Of a stretch of 54,705 nucleotides of DNA, positions 40,748-51,588 are shown in pieces (position 1 is the stretch's first letter; every line of letters begins with the position of its first letter). This stretch comes from Acidobacteriota bacterium. GTDB lineage: Bacteria > Acidobacteriota > Blastocatellia > Pyrinomonadales > Pyrinomonadaceae. The position numbers and the translations under genes are program-made. The stretch is from the NCBI GenBank assembly GCA_003223935.1, contig QHXQ01000044.1, forward strand, positions 1 to 54,705, read 5' to 3'. The notes under the pieces were generated by a model that saw only the letters and a program-made list of their open reading frames with translations, did not search any database and was not told the DNA's origin.

Positions 40748-42819
40748 GCGTCGGGGTGTTGCTCTGCGCTCGTAGGCTGGGCGTTAGCTTCGACTCGATT
40801 CTTGCCATGACTCTTGGCGACGTAGAGCGCGTGGTCGGCGGCGGCGATGATCTGCGCTGGCGTGTCGAGTTTCGGCGCGAACGAAGAGATGCCGATGCTG
40901 ATCGTGACTGCGCCGAGCGGTTGCGACTTGCCGTGCGGGTACTGCGTGCGTTCGACGCGCCGGCGGATGCGTTCAGCGATCACGTGCGCTTCGGAGATGC
41001 TCGTCTGCGGCAACAAGACGCTGAACTCTTCGCCGCCATAGCGCGCCGCGACATCGGCCGAGCGCAAAGCGGACTTCAAGCATTGCGCCGTCATCTCCAA
41101 AGCCAGATCGCCTGCGGGATGGCCGTGCCGGTCGTTGTAGTCTTTGAAGTTGTCTATGTCGATCATCAAAAAGCTCATTGCAAAGCGATGCCGCTTTGAA
41201 CGCTCCAACTCTTCGCTCAGACGCTCTTCCAAGTAGCGACGATTGACTAACCCTGTCAGCGCATCCGTGATCGAGAGCAACTGAAACTGCGTCGCCTTCT
41301 GATGCCACTCGGCGCGGTCGAGCGCGAGCGCCATCTGCGGCACGAGTAGATCGAGCAGGCTCAGATCAAGTTCGTCGTAGATGCCGTCGCCCGTCTTGTC
41401 AGTCATGTTGAGCACGCCGACTTTGCGCCCGCCGAGTTGGATCGGATAACAGATGAACGAGTTCGACTTGTACTTGCGCTCGGCCGGCGCGGGATGATGC
41501 CCGGTCGTCGTCAGATCGCGCACGACGAGCGGCCGGCCTTCGCGCCAGACCGTGCCCGCCACGCTCTCCGTCAGATGCACGCGCGCCTCTTGCGCAAACT
41601 GCGCGCGCGGGCCGACCGCAGCTTTCACTTGCAACTCGTTCGCCGTCTCATCGAACAACATCAGCGAACCGCGCTCTGAGTGCAGCAACTCGACACAGTG
41701 GCGCAGGATCGTTTGATAAGGATCGCCCGGCTCGGCCTTGCTGATCTGTTCGATGAACGCTTGCAGGTGATAAGCCGCGCGCATGCGTTGTTCCAACTCT
41801 TCGCGCAGGCGCAAGACTTCGAGCGGCATCGCAATTTTGCGACAGAACCCCGCGACGGCCGCGCGCTTGTCCGCTGCAAGCGGCACATCGCCGATGAGCA
41901 CCGCCGCCTTCACTTCGTCGTTCACCACGAGCGGGAACAACTCGACCTGTGCGCCGCCAATGACCAGCACTTGCCCGGCAAGCAGGCTGCTCAACTGCTC
42001 GCCGCCTGTTTGCTTCTGTGCTTTGCCGGCCGCTTGATTCAGATCAAGATTGAGCGCGCCGGGGCGGAACTTGCCCGTCACATGCAAGGTCGTGAACCCG
42101 TGCTCGGTGCGCAGCAGCAGGGCCACGGATTTGAGTTGTTGTGAATCGCAGAGCGCACGCACGGCCATGTGCGCGGCGTCTCTAAGCTTCGCCTGCGGCG
42201 GAAAGAGCGTGGCGGCGGCGCGTTCAGCCGTGCCATTTGTCGCATCATCGTCGGGCAGGAGATCGAATTGCTCCGTCTCGGTCTGCGTCGCACTCTGCGC
42301 TCTACTCTCGGCCGCTAACGACGACACGCGCGCAGCGAGGTCGTCCAGATCGGTGCGGGCGGCAAGAATGATATTGTGAAAGACTTCGGGCGCATTGAGC
42401 AGGCGCAAATCGCCGACGCGAAAACGGTCGAGCAGTGCGCGATAATCTGCGGCTGCGAGAAACGCACGGCCGCCGATAACCGCGAGCGGCTGACCAGTGC
42501 CGAGATCAACCGGCATCGTAAAGCAGTGCAAACCCGCATGGCAGCGATAATGTGTGACCGTGCCGGCCGTCTGCGCGCGTTTGAAGGCTTCGCCGCAGTA
42601 TGGGTCGCAGAGGTGCGCGTGCGTAGGCGACGATTGAAAGGTCTGGCAGATCGAGTTGTCGTTGACAACCGTGAGTTGTGGCGGCTGATGGCCGGCTACC
42701 AGCAAGACGGAGAGACTTGTGCGCGCCGCGAGTTGTGGCTGCGCCGCCGTCCAAGCGGGCGGCGCAGCCAACTCTTCCGGCTGCGAGCGGGCGCGCTCTG
42801 CGGCTGTAGTCTTCTCCAT
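40744..42819 (-). CDS. PocR-GAF-GGDEF diguanylate cyclase
   Basis: Makes c-di-GMP from two GTP. Domains in the roughly 691-aa protein: a PocR-type ligand or metal sensor (about 40-170; Cys-rich with SICQTFQ, CDPYCGEAF and YRCHAGLHCFTMPV), a poorly conserved GAF-like region, a clear GAF (about 365-515), then GGDEF. The active site is GGEEF, and the product-inhibition I-site RSAD lies five residues before it, so feedback is expected. DIDNFKDYNDRHGHPAGD holds the metal Asp. It is first in the operon. ATG 42819 is used; a TTG at 42843 is possible. Confidence 0.9.
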   Translation of the reverse strand: MEKTTAAERARSQPEELAAPPAWTAAQPQLAARTSLSVLLVAGHQPPQLTVVNDNSICQTFQSSPTHAHLCDPYCGEAFKRAQTAGTVTHYRCHAGLHCFTMPVDLGTGQPLAVIGGRAFLAAADYRALLDRFRVGDLRLLNAPEVFHNIILAARTDLDDLAARVSSLAAESRAQSATQTETEQFDLLPDDDATNGTAERAAATLFPPQAKLRDAAHMAVRALCDSQQLKSVALLLRTEHGFTTLHVTGKFRPGALNLDLNQAAGKAQKQTGGEQLSSLLAGQVLVIGGAQVELFPLVVNDEVKAAVLIGDVPLAADKRAAVAGFCRKIAMPLEVLRLREELEQRMRAAYHLQAFIEQISKAEPGDPYQTILRHCVELLHSERGSLMLFDETANELQVKAAVGPRAQFAQEARVHLTESVAGTVWREGRPLVVRDLTTTGHHPAPAERKYKSNSFICYPIQLGGRKVGVLNMTDKTGDGIYDELDLSLLDLLVPQMALALDRAEWHQKATQFQLLSITDALTGLVNRRYLEERLSEELERSKRHRFAMSFLMIDIDNFKDYNDRHGHPAGDLALEMTAQCLKSALRSADVAARYGGEEFSVLLPQTSISEAHVIAERIRRRVERTQYPHGKSQPLGAVTISIGISSFAPKLDTPAQIIAAADHALYVAKSHGKNRVEANAQPTSAEQHPDA

Positions 42820-43125
42820 TCGGCGTTTCGATCCGTTGGTCAAAACTTTGATGCGGGTTCGAGGTTAAAGTCCGCAGAACGCAGACTGAAGCAGCGCAAG
42901 TTTTGGGGGCTGCATTTGACACGCCGGGTGGGGCCAACGGGGCCACCGCCCTACCCGCAGTATAAGTGTCCTGAAAAAAAGAGACAAGCTATTTCCACGA
43001 CAGGCGCAAAAGCTTTGCCGTAGAAAAGCTTAGCGGCCGGCGAGGGCGCGCTCTTGTATGTATTCGGCGCGTTACCTTCTTAAACGCTCAATCGGCTCTA
43101 TTTTTCACTGCGGGTTGACACGTTT
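42820..43125. other. Gap between the signalling operon and the peptide importer
   Basis: About 300 bases; it is upstream of the cyclase and downstream of oppF. It contains a GC-rich imperfect palindrome (GGTGGGGCC near 42929 facing GGGGCCACC) and AT-rich stretches that could carry the cyclase promoter. No gene was recognised. Confidence 0.4.
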
Positions 43126-44264
43126 TTATTGGGCGAGACGGCGGCCTGTCTGTCTTAACCCCGGCGCATCGCCCGGCGCGACCTGCTCAATGTGCGGCTC
43201 TTCGGGACTAATGCGTATGCACGCGGCGAAATGGTTCGGCTTGATCTCCGCGAGCGGCGGCACGACCTCTTTGCACTGCTCAATCGCAAACGGACAGCGG
43301 GTGTGAAAACGACAACCGCGCGGCGGATTGATCGGCGATGGCACATCGCCTTCGAGCACGACGCGGCGGCGCGTCGCTTCGATCTTCGGATCGGGCACGG
43401 GCACGGCCGAGATGAGCGCCTTCGTGTAAGGCATCAAAGGTTCATCGTAGATCGTCCGCGCGTCTGCGAGTTCGACGACCTTGCCCAAGTACATCACGGC
43501 GACGCGATCAGAGACGTGGCGGATGGCGCGCAGATCGTGTGAGATAAAGAGGTAGGTCAAGCCCCGTTCACGCTGCAACTGCTCCAACAGGTTCATGATC
43601 TGCGCTTGGATGGACACGTCGAGCGCCGAGATCGGCTCGTCCGCGACGATGAAATCTGGATTGACCGCAAGCGCGCGCGCGATCCCGATGCGCTGGCGTT
43701 GCCCGCCGGAGAACTCGTGCGGGTAGCGTTTGATGAAGCGCGGACTGAGGCCCACCGTCGTCATCAACTCGCGCACGCGCGCATCGCGTTCGGCACGCGA
43801 GCCGACGAGCTTAAACGTCTCCAAAGGCTCGCCGATGATCTGCCCGACCGTCATGCGCGGATTCAGGGAAGCGTAAGGGTCTTGAAAGATCATCTGCAAG
43901 TGGCGGCGCGCACCGCGCAATTCGCGCTGCGTGAGGTGCGCCAGATCGCGCCCGCGAAAGATCACTTGCCCGCCCGTCGGTTCGGTCAGACGTAGGAGCG
44001 CACGCCCTAGCGTTGACTTGCCGCAACCTGATTCACCAACAAGCCCCAGCGTCTCGCCCGGCATGATGTCGAGCGTCACGCCGTCAACCGCTTTGACCAC
44101 CCGCTTCGCCGTCTGTCCGCCAAAAAGTTTGTCGAACGCGCCACCGCCGCCGAGATCAAAATAGACGCGCAAGTCACGGATACTGACTAGCGGGCCGTCC
44201 ACGTCCGCACGCGCCAGAGCCGGCGGCATCTGTCCGCTTTGTACATTGGTGAATGATTGCGTGC

Positions 44265-44268
<4 letters not shown>
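43126..44268 (-). CDS. oppF: Oligopeptide/dipeptide ABC transporter, ATP-binding protein OppF/DppF
   Basis: One of two ATPases driving peptide import. The 380-aa protein has Walker A GESGCGKS, the signature [14 protein letters not shown], Walker [13 protein letters not shown] and the switch His in LFISHDL. The C-terminal extension typical of OppD/OppF ([22 protein letters not shown]) has the Cys residues often linked with an iron-sulfur cluster. The N-terminal part carries an insertion ([20 protein letters not shown]) seen in OppF members. It overlaps oppD by 4 bases (ATGA) and is the last gene of the operon. Confidence 0.94.
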
Positions 44269-45359
<1,091 letters not shown>

Positions 45360-45362
45360 CGT

Positions 45363-46445
45363 TTACACCTTTCGCATCTGCGGATCGAGCGCATCGCGCA
45401 ACCCATCGCCGAGGAAGTTTAATGAAAACAGCGTGAGCGCCATCGTCACGCCGGGAAAGATCAGTTGCCAAGGGAAGATGGCGATGTTCTGTATGCCGTC
45501 GGCCGCAAGACTGCCCCACGAAGCGAGCGGCGCTTGCACGCCGAGACCGAGGAACGAGAGAAACGCTTCCTGCAACATCACCGAAGGGATCGTCAAAGTC
45601 GCATAGACGATCACCGGCCCCAAAGTGTTCGGCACGAGATGACGGAAGATGATGCGCGAAGTCGAGACGCCGGTCGCACGCGCCGCCAGCACGAACTCTT
45701 GATTCTTGAGCGACATCACTTGCCCGCGCACGATGCGCGCCATCGTCAACCATGAAACCGCGCCGAGCGCGATAAAGAGTAGCACCAGTTGACCGAGCGG
45801 CGAGCGTCCGCCGAACATCGCGAGCAGCACGATGATGATCATCATGTATGGCAGCGAGTAGAGTACGTCAACTATGCGCATCATTAGGTTGTCGGCGCGC
45901 CCGCCGAGATAGCCGGAGGTTGCGCCATAGGAGATGCCGATCAGGAGCGACACGAAGGTCGAGATGATGCCGACCATGAGCGAGATGCGCCCGCCGATGA
46001 GCACGCGCGCGAGTATGTCGCGTCCGGCGTTGTCCGTGCCCATCGGATGCGTCCACGAAAACGAGCCATCAGGCGCAATGAACGGCGCAAAGGATTTGAC
46101 GAGCTTCGAGTCCTTCGGGATGAAGTCGTAGGAGTACCCGGTCGTGTGGCTGATGACGTACGGCCCCGCAAGCGATGCGACGAGGATCAAGCAGACGACG
46201 ATGAGGCCAAAGACCGCGAGCCGGTTTTTCAATAGCCGCCGCCATGCGTCGCGCCAGAGCGACGTACCCTTGAGCGTCGTCTGATGCAATTCAGCCGAGC
46301 GCACGTCCGCTTCGCCGATGGCAAACTCCGGCGCGGTATGGATGATGTCGCCCGTGCGCGTGCGGACAGGCGGCGTGGGCGTTGTGCCGAGCGGCGTCAG
46401 TGCCGGCTCTTCGCTCTCAGGCGGCAATGTGCGTCTGTTCCTCAT
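45363..46445 (-). CDS. oppC: Peptide ABC transporter permease OppC/DppC
   Basis: A 360-aa inner-membrane protein with a hydrophilic N-terminal tail of about 70 residues, then the OppC-type N-terminal region (LWRDAWRRLLKNRLAVFGLIVVCLILV) and the binding-protein-dependent transport domain. The EAA-like loop is visible (VLAARATGVSTSRIIFRHLVPNTLGPVIVY). The end DGLRDALDPQMRKV is characteristic of OppC. Four bases separate it from oppB. It forms the channel with OppB and is powered by OppD/OppF. Confidence 0.93.
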   Translation of the reverse strand: MRNRRTLPPESEEPALTPLGTTPTPPVRTRTGDIIHTAPEFAIGEADVRSAELHQTTLKGTSLWRDAWRRLLKNRLAVFGLIVVCLILVASLAGPYVISHTTGYSYDFIPKDSKLVKSFAPFIAPDGSFSWTHPMGTDNAGRDILARVLIGGRISLMVGIISTFVSLLIGISYGATSGYLGGRADNLMMRIVDVLYSLPYMMIIIVLLAMFGGRSPLGQLVLLFIALGAVSWLTMARIVRGQVMSLKNQEFVLAARATGVSTSRIIFRHLVPNTLGPVIVYATLTIPSVMLQEAFLSFLGLGVQAPLASWGSLAADGIQNIAIFPWQLIFPGVTMALTLFSLNFLGDGLRDALDPQMRKV

Positions 46446-46448
46446 AGC

Positions 46449-47369
46449 TCAGTACCGTATGCGCGGGTCAATATAGGCATAGGCAATATCAACCAGCAGA
46501 TTGAACAGCAGAATCACAATCGAAGTGAACGCAACGATGCCGATGATCAGAGGCTCGTCGCGATTCAGGTTCGCGTTGATGAAATAGTTCCCTAGCCCCG
46601 GCAGCGCGAAGATGCGCTCGACGACGACCGTGCCCGTCACGAGCAGAGCGAGCGCCGGCCCCGTAAACGAAACCACCGGGAGCAGGCCGCCGCGCAGAGC
46701 GTGGCGCAGGATCACATCGAGTTCTTTAAGACCTTTGGCGCGCGCGGTACGAATGTAATCCGAGCGCAAAACTTCAAGCATGCCGGAGCGCGTCAGCCGC
46801 GCGATGTAAGCCATATAGATGGCCGATAGCGTCAATACTGGCAAGAGCAGATTCCAACTTGGGAAACCGTTCCAGCGCGCAGGCGGCAACCAGTAGAGTG
46901 TGAGCGAAAAGATGAGCACTAAGAGTGGCCCGAGCACAAAACTGGGCAGAGAGATGCCGAGCATCGCCAGCGCCATCGAGGCGTAGTCAATTTTTGAGTT
47001 CTGTTTCAGTGCCGCCAGCACGCCAGCGATCAGACCAACCGTGAGCGCCAGCAGATATGCGAGCAAGCCCAAGATCGCCGAGACGGGCACTGTGCGCACA
47101 AGGATCGAGTTGACGGATTGACCTTCGTATTTCAACGACGTGCCGAAGTCCAACTGCACGACGTTGCGCATCAAGCGGTAATACTGCACATACCAAGGCT
47201 GATTCAGTCCGTACTTTTCGCGCAAGTTTTTCTCGACGGCCGGCGGCAACTTCTTCTCGCCCGAATAGAAGTTGCCCGGCGCAAGCCGGATCAAGCCCCA
47301 CGTCAGCGTGACCACGATCAATACCATCGGGATGGTCACGAGAATTCGGCGCATGATGAAACGCAGCAT
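46449..47369 (-). CDS. oppB: Peptide ABC transporter permease OppB/DppB
   Basis: A 306-aa six-helix permease. The N-terminus (MLRFIMRRILVTIPMVLIVVTLTWGLIRLAPGNF) and the C-terminal DIAYAYIDPRIRY are typical of OppB. The cytoplasmic loop SDYIRTARAKGLKELDVILRHALRGGLLPVV, with its Gly, contacts the ATPases. It follows oppA after 71 bases occupied by an inverted repeat. Confidence 0.94.
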   Translation of the reverse strand: MLRFIMRRILVTIPMVLIVVTLTWGLIRLAPGNFYSGEKKLPPAVEKNLREKYGLNQPWYVQYYRLMRNVVQLDFGTSLKYEGQSVNSILVRTVPVSAILGLLAYLLALTVGLIAGVLAALKQNSKIDYASMALAMLGISLPSFVLGPLLVLIFSLTLYWLPPARWNGFPSWNLLLPVLTLSAIYMAYIARLTRSGMLEVLRSDYIRTARAKGLKELDVILRHALRGGLLPVVSFTGPALALLVTGTVVVERIFALPGLGNYFINANLNRDEPLIIGIVAFTSIVILLFNLLVDIAYAYIDPRIRY

Positions 47370-47386
47370 CTCAACACCTCAAAAGA

Positions 47387-47452
47387 AGTGCTGAGTGATG
47401 AGTTAGAGACAGATTGCTTTTACTCATCACTCAGCACTCATCACTCAGCACT
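47387..47452. repeat. 17-bp inverted repeat with a second copy of one arm, between oppA and oppB
   Basis: AGTGCTGAGTGATGAGT (47387-47403) pairs exactly with 47422-47438, and the same arm follows again at 47436-47452. The oppA stop and its last codons (Met-Ser-Ala-Glu) are inside the element. Its other end lies 18 bases before the oppB ATG. Placement matches repeats A1-A3. Confidence 0.85.
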
Positions 47453-49426
47453 CATGTCCGGCACTCCGTAGTCCCATTTTGCCGGGTCGCGTTCGATATA
47501 GACGAACTTCCAAGCGTGTAGCGTCTGCGGGTTCGGATACATGCCCTTCACGTAGGGCTTCTTCATCAAGTTGGTCGCGTTCGTCAACAACGGGATGACC
47601 GGTTGTGCGTCGAGCATGTATGACTCGGCTTGCGCAAGCAGCGCGTAACGCTTCTGCGGGTCAAGTTGGTGGTTCGCGTCGTCAAGCATCTTGACGTATT
47701 TCGGGTCCCACCAACCCGTGCCGTTGTCGCCCTTCGGCGTGTAGAAGAGCGCGAGGAACGTGAACGGATCGGCGTAATCGCCGATCCAGCCGGCGCGCGA
47801 GAAGCCTTTGTATTCGAGCCGCGAGCGCGTATCTAAAAACGTCTTCCACTCGATAGCCTTCAAGGGCACGGTCAGTTTCAAATTCTGTTTCCACTGCGCC
47901 TGCACAAACTCCGCGACGGCGCGATTCGATTCCGATGGGTTATAGCTTAGCTCGACTTGATTGATGGGAAACTTCGTCGGATCGTAGTTGCCACTCGCAT
48001 CACGATAACCGGCCTCGGCCAAAAGCTTGCGCGCCTTCGCCGGATCAAACCCGTCGCCCGGCACTTTCGCGTAACCGGGGAAGATGCCTTCAGGCATGAA
48101 GGCGTAGAGCGGCTTGGTTACTTTGCGAAAGTCGGAGAGCGCCTGCTTATCAATCGCCATGTTGAAGGCTTTGCGCACGCGCACGTCGTTCATCGGCGGC
48201 TTCGTGATGTTGATCTGATAATACTCTGTGGCCATCTCCGGCGCGTTCATGTAATCTTTGAGCGGCCTGATCCGGTCGAGCCACGCGGGCGGCACAGTGT
48301 GATTGTAGGTCGCATCAACCTCGCCCGCTTTATACATATTCATCATCGTGGTCGCTTCGTTCGTCGGATAGAAATAGATTTTATCGAGATTAACGTTACT
48401 CGCGTCCCAATACTGCGGATTACGACCGACGACGATCACGTTGTAAGGCTTCCATTGTTCGAGTTTGAATGCGCCGCTACAGATCATATTCTGCGGCTGC
48501 GTCCACGCGGCGCCGAAACGTTCGATGGCTTGGCGCGGCACGGGGCGAAACAGTTGATGCGCGAGTAGGCCGACGAAGAACGGCGCGGGCTGTGCGAGCG
48601 AGATGCGGACCGTCTGCTCGTCCGGGGCCTCGACGCCGATGTCCTCCGCTTTGACGGGCACTAACTCCTTGCCCGCAAGCGCGGCTTTCAATTTCGGATT
48701 AGTGGCGGCCGCTTTCGCGCGCTCCGCTTCGTCGCCGGAGACGACGAGCCGATCAGGCTCATGCATGAAATGGTGAAACGGCGTATCGAGTTCAGTCGTC
48801 TCGCCCTTCGCTAGTTCGGGATGCTCGGCAAGCTGCTTCTGATCAACGGGCGCTGACGGACTCTGTGTTTCGGCGGCTTTAGTCTGCGCCTCCAGTTCGA
48901 CATCGCGTGCAAGCACGAACGCACCGCTCTGCGGGTCGCGCACGAACATCGCGCCGCTGTTGTAGCCTTCGGCGTACTTGATGTAATAGGCGAGATAGGC
49001 GCTGCGCGAAGCGAGCGCGGGTGAAAGCGCGCGGCGGAAACTATAGACAAAATCCTGCGCGGTTAGCGGGTCGCCGTTTGACCAGTGAAGATTAGGGCGC
49101 AGGTGAAAAGTGAATTCGGTGTTGTCGTTATTAACTTCCCAATGCTCGGCCAGTTCGGGAATCGGCGCGTCGGTCTTTGGCCCATACTCGACCAGACCGG
49201 CGAAGATCGCCATGTAGATGCGCGCTTCCGGTTGCCCCGAACTGACCTGCGGATCGAGCGACTCCGGCTCGTCGCCCGAAATATAACGCAGGACATTCTC
49301 TGCGGGCGGCTTGACCAGCCCGAAGAATTGACTATCGTTCGCGCGCGTCGTGCAACTCGCGGCGACGAGCGCCAACGTTAACAAGACGCAAGCTATTTGC
49401 ACCCAACGACTCGCATGCAAGTCCAT
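47441..49426 (-). CDS. oppA: Peptide-binding lipoprotein OppA (SBP family 5)
   Basis: A 661-aa extracytoplasmic solute-binding protein that passes peptides to OppBC. The lipoprotein signal peptide ends in the lipobox VAASC. Family-5 features are LRYISGDEPESLDPQVSSGQ, VEYGPKTDAPIPELAEHWE, FHLRPNLHWSNGDPLTAQDFVYSFRRALSP, and DVRVRKAFNMAIDKQAL. About 100 extra residues lie between the first lobe strands (DPQSGAFVLARDVELEAQ to KELVPVKAED). Start ATG 49426 with GAGG upstream; GTG 49435 is an alternative. The C-terminus is encoded by the repeat at 47387-47452. Confidence 0.93.
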   Translation of the reverse strand: MDLHASRWVQIACVLLTLALVAASCTTRANDSQFFGLVKPPAENVLRYISGDEPESLDPQVSSGQPEARIYMAIFAGLVEYGPKTDAPIPELAEHWEVNNDNTEFTFHLRPNLHWSNGDPLTAQDFVYSFRRALSPALASRSAYLAYYIKYAEGYNSGAMFVRDPQSGAFVLARDVELEAQTKAAETQSPSAPVDQKQLAEHPELAKGETTELDTPFHHFMHEPDRLVVSGDEAERAKAAATNPKLKAALAGKELVPVKAEDIGVEAPDEQTVRISLAQPAPFFVGLLAHQLFRPVPRQAIERFGAAWTQPQNMICSGAFKLEQWKPYNVIVVGRNPQYWDASNVNLDKIYFYPTNEATTMMNMYKAGEVDATYNHTVPPAWLDRIRPLKDYMNAPEMATEYYQINITKPPMNDVRVRKAFNMAIDKQALSDFRKVTKPLYAFMPEGIFPGYAKVPGDGFDPAKARKLLAEAGYRDASGNYDPTKFPINQVELSYNPSESNRAVAEFVQAQWKQNLKLTVPLKAIEWKTFLDTRSRLEYKGFSRAGWIGDYADPFTFLALFYTPKGDNGTGWWDPKYVKMLDDANHQLDPQKRYALLAQAESYMLDAQPVIPLLTNATNLMKKPYVKGMYPNPQTLHAWKFVYIERDPAKWDYGVPDMSAE

Positions 49427-49435
49427 CGTCAACAC

Positions 49436-49674
49436 CTCACGAAGACATGCCTGTCAGATCAACGCACGCTCAAGTCAGCTCGTCTGTCGGCACGTACACA
49501 ACTGTCCGACTCCGGCTCATACGCGCAAAGACCTACGACTCAAGGCTCGACGGATGGGGAGTACGCTGTCGCGTTTCCATTTGTTAGGGGATGTTTGAAA
49601 TTAACATGCGGCAGCATCTACAAGCAAGGATGCGCGGGCGGCGTGAAAGGTGCGCCGAAACATTGCGCGGCGGT
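49436..49674. other. Gap between the two binding-protein genes
   Basis: About 240 bases on the same strand as both genes. No ORF or clear hairpin was recognised. It may hold a separate promoter for oppA. Confidence 0.35.
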
Positions 49675-51588
49675 TTAATGATTCTGATTATCATTCGGTG
49701 AACGCCAATTTGTATCGAGTCGCACGCGCTGCAAGGATGGCGCGTCGAGTAGGTTCGCATCGAAGCCGCTGACGTAAGGCTTGACGAGCGCGTAAGACGA
49801 AGCGAAATAGACGGGCATCGCCGGGAGCGTTTGCAGCGCCTTGACCTCAGATAGAATCGGCTGGGCGCTCTTCTGCGCGGCGTCTCTATGCTCAATTGGC
49901 AACGCTTCGCCGGCCGCGCGCGCTGGCGGCACCACCGGCGTTGGTGTCATTGCGTTCACGCTAACAGTCTTCAACATTTCCGGTTTGGGCGACTCGAATA
50001 TGGCCAGCATGTTGGTCTCTTCGTCTGTGGTCTGCATGACGAAACTGCGCCGTGCCACATCGTAATCGTTCGTCCGCAGCGTCTCTTCGTATTCATCCCA
50101 ACTCTTCAAGACAATCTCGGTCTCGACGCCGAGATTGCTGCGCCACATCCCGGCGATTGCCTGCGCGACCGCGCGATGCTGCTCGTTGCGATTGACCAAC
50201 AGACGTATGAGCGGGAAACCGACGCCGCCCGGAAAGCCCGCCTCAGCCAAAAGTTTCTGCGCACGCGCCACGTCGTAAACGATCTGCGCCTCGCCCGGCT
50301 CGCTCTGTTTATCTTCGCTTTGCGGTTCGACCATCTCAATGGTCGGCAAAAACTTGTCGGCCGGCTCGGTCACACCGTCCAAAGTGTCTGCGCTGAGACG
50401 TGTGCGATCAACTGCGAGCGTGAGCGCCTGCCGGACGCGCAGATCATCGAAGGGCGCATGCGCGGTGTTGAACTCATAGTAGGTCAATGCGCCGAAGGTG
50501 GCGCGGCGAAAATCTCTGTAGGGCGCGAGCAGTTTGACCGCGAGCGGCTCGATATTCGCGTTGGTCACAGCATCCACATCGCCTGCGCGATAAGCCGCGA
50601 GCGCCGCTTCCGTGTCCGGCACATTAACGAAGCGCACGCGTTCGAGTGCGACCACACCGGCGTTCCAATAATTCTGCGCTCGTTCGAGCACGACGTTGTC
50701 CGCGCTTAGTTTTGCCAGTTGAAACGCACCGTTCGATACAACCGGCTGCTTCAACTCTGCCGGCGCAGTCTGCGCGCGCGCGCCAGCCGACGCGCTCTCA
50801 TTGCTCTGCTCCGTCTCATCACTCAACTGCACCGGCCGAAAGACCGGATGCGCGACGAGCGCAGGAAATTTCGCGTCGGGTCGTTGCAATTGGACGCGCA
50901 AGGTGTAGTCGTTCACGGCTTCGACGCCGAACGCTGATGCAAGCTCAGGCGGCGTGTTTGGATTGCGTTGTTTCGTTTCGGGCGACGGTTGATTTTGCGG
51001 CGCATTATTTGGCGTGATTATAGGTTGCTCTTTAGTTTCGTGCTGTTGCTGCCGCTCGGGCGTCGGCGTGGCAGTTGTGACGTTTGTCGTCGCGCGTTGC
51101 GGCGGTTCGTGCGTCGCGCCGACGATGTTCGCCAACAGATCTGCGTGCGGCGCGCGATCACCGAGCCGGAGTGTGCGTTGCCACGAGCGCAAGAAATCCT
51201 GCGCCTTGACGGGCGCGCCGTTTGACCAGCGCGCGTCGTGGCGCAGATAAAACGTCCACATGCGCTTATCCGCCGAAGACTCCCAGCGCGTGGCCACACC
51301 CGCGACGGGTTCGAGCGTCTGCGGATCGTAATCGGTCAGTCCTTCAAAGAGCGCGCGCACGGCGTCCGTGTCGGGCGGCGCGGCCGCGAGCGCCGGATCG
51401 AAAGTCTGCGGCAAGCCTCCATCGCTCCAGCGAAACTCCTGCTGGCGCGGCGCACGCACCTGTCCGTAATAAAGCTCGCCCTGTTCGCTCTCAAAACAAC
51501 CGCCGACGAACAGCAAAGACACGACCAACACAACGGCCAACTTGGCGCGCCAATGGCTCAGCTTGAGTTTGCTCCTTCCGCGACTCAT
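49675..51588 (-). CDS. Second peptide-binding lipoprotein (SBP family 5)
   Basis: A 637-aa lipoprotein (signal peptide VVLVVSLLFVGGC) of the same family as OppA but clearly divergent. Motifs: FRWSDGGLPQTFDPALAAAPPDT, LTDYDPQTLEPVAGVATRWE, FYLRHDARWSNGAPVKAQDFLRSWQRTL, DLRVRQALTLAVDRTRL. A low-complexity insert of about 70 residues (Thr, Pro, Gln, Asn, from THEPPQR to NTPPELAS) interrupts lobe I, where OppA also has an insert. Its ATG shares one base with the coaE stop (TGATG), so it is translated with coaE. It may give the importer a second substrate range. Confidence 0.88.
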   Translation of the reverse strand: MSRGRSKLKLSHWRAKLAVVLVVSLLFVGGCFESEQGELYYGQVRAPRQQEFRWSDGGLPQTFDPALAAAPPDTDAVRALFEGLTDYDPQTLEPVAGVATRWESSADKRMWTFYLRHDARWSNGAPVKAQDFLRSWQRTLRLGDRAPHADLLANIVGATHEPPQRATTNVTTATPTPERQQQHETKEQPIITPNNAPQNQPSPETKQRNPNTPPELASAFGVEAVNDYTLRVQLQRPDAKFPALVAHPVFRPVQLSDETEQSNESASAGARAQTAPAELKQPVVSNGAFQLAKLSADNVVLERAQNYWNAGVVALERVRFVNVPDTEAALAAYRAGDVDAVTNANIEPLAVKLLAPYRDFRRATFGALTYYEFNTAHAPFDDLRVRQALTLAVDRTRLSADTLDGVTEPADKFLPTIEMVEPQSEDKQSEPGEAQIVYDVARAQKLLAEAGFPGGVGFPLIRLLVNRNEQHRAVAQAIAGMWRSNLGVETEIVLKSWDEYEETLRTNDYDVARRSFVMQTTDEETNMLAIFESPKPEMLKTVSVNAMTPTPVVPPARAAGEALPIEHRDAAQKSAQPILSEVKALQTLPAMPVYFASSYALVKPYVSGFDANLLDAPSLQRVRLDTNWRSPNDNQNH

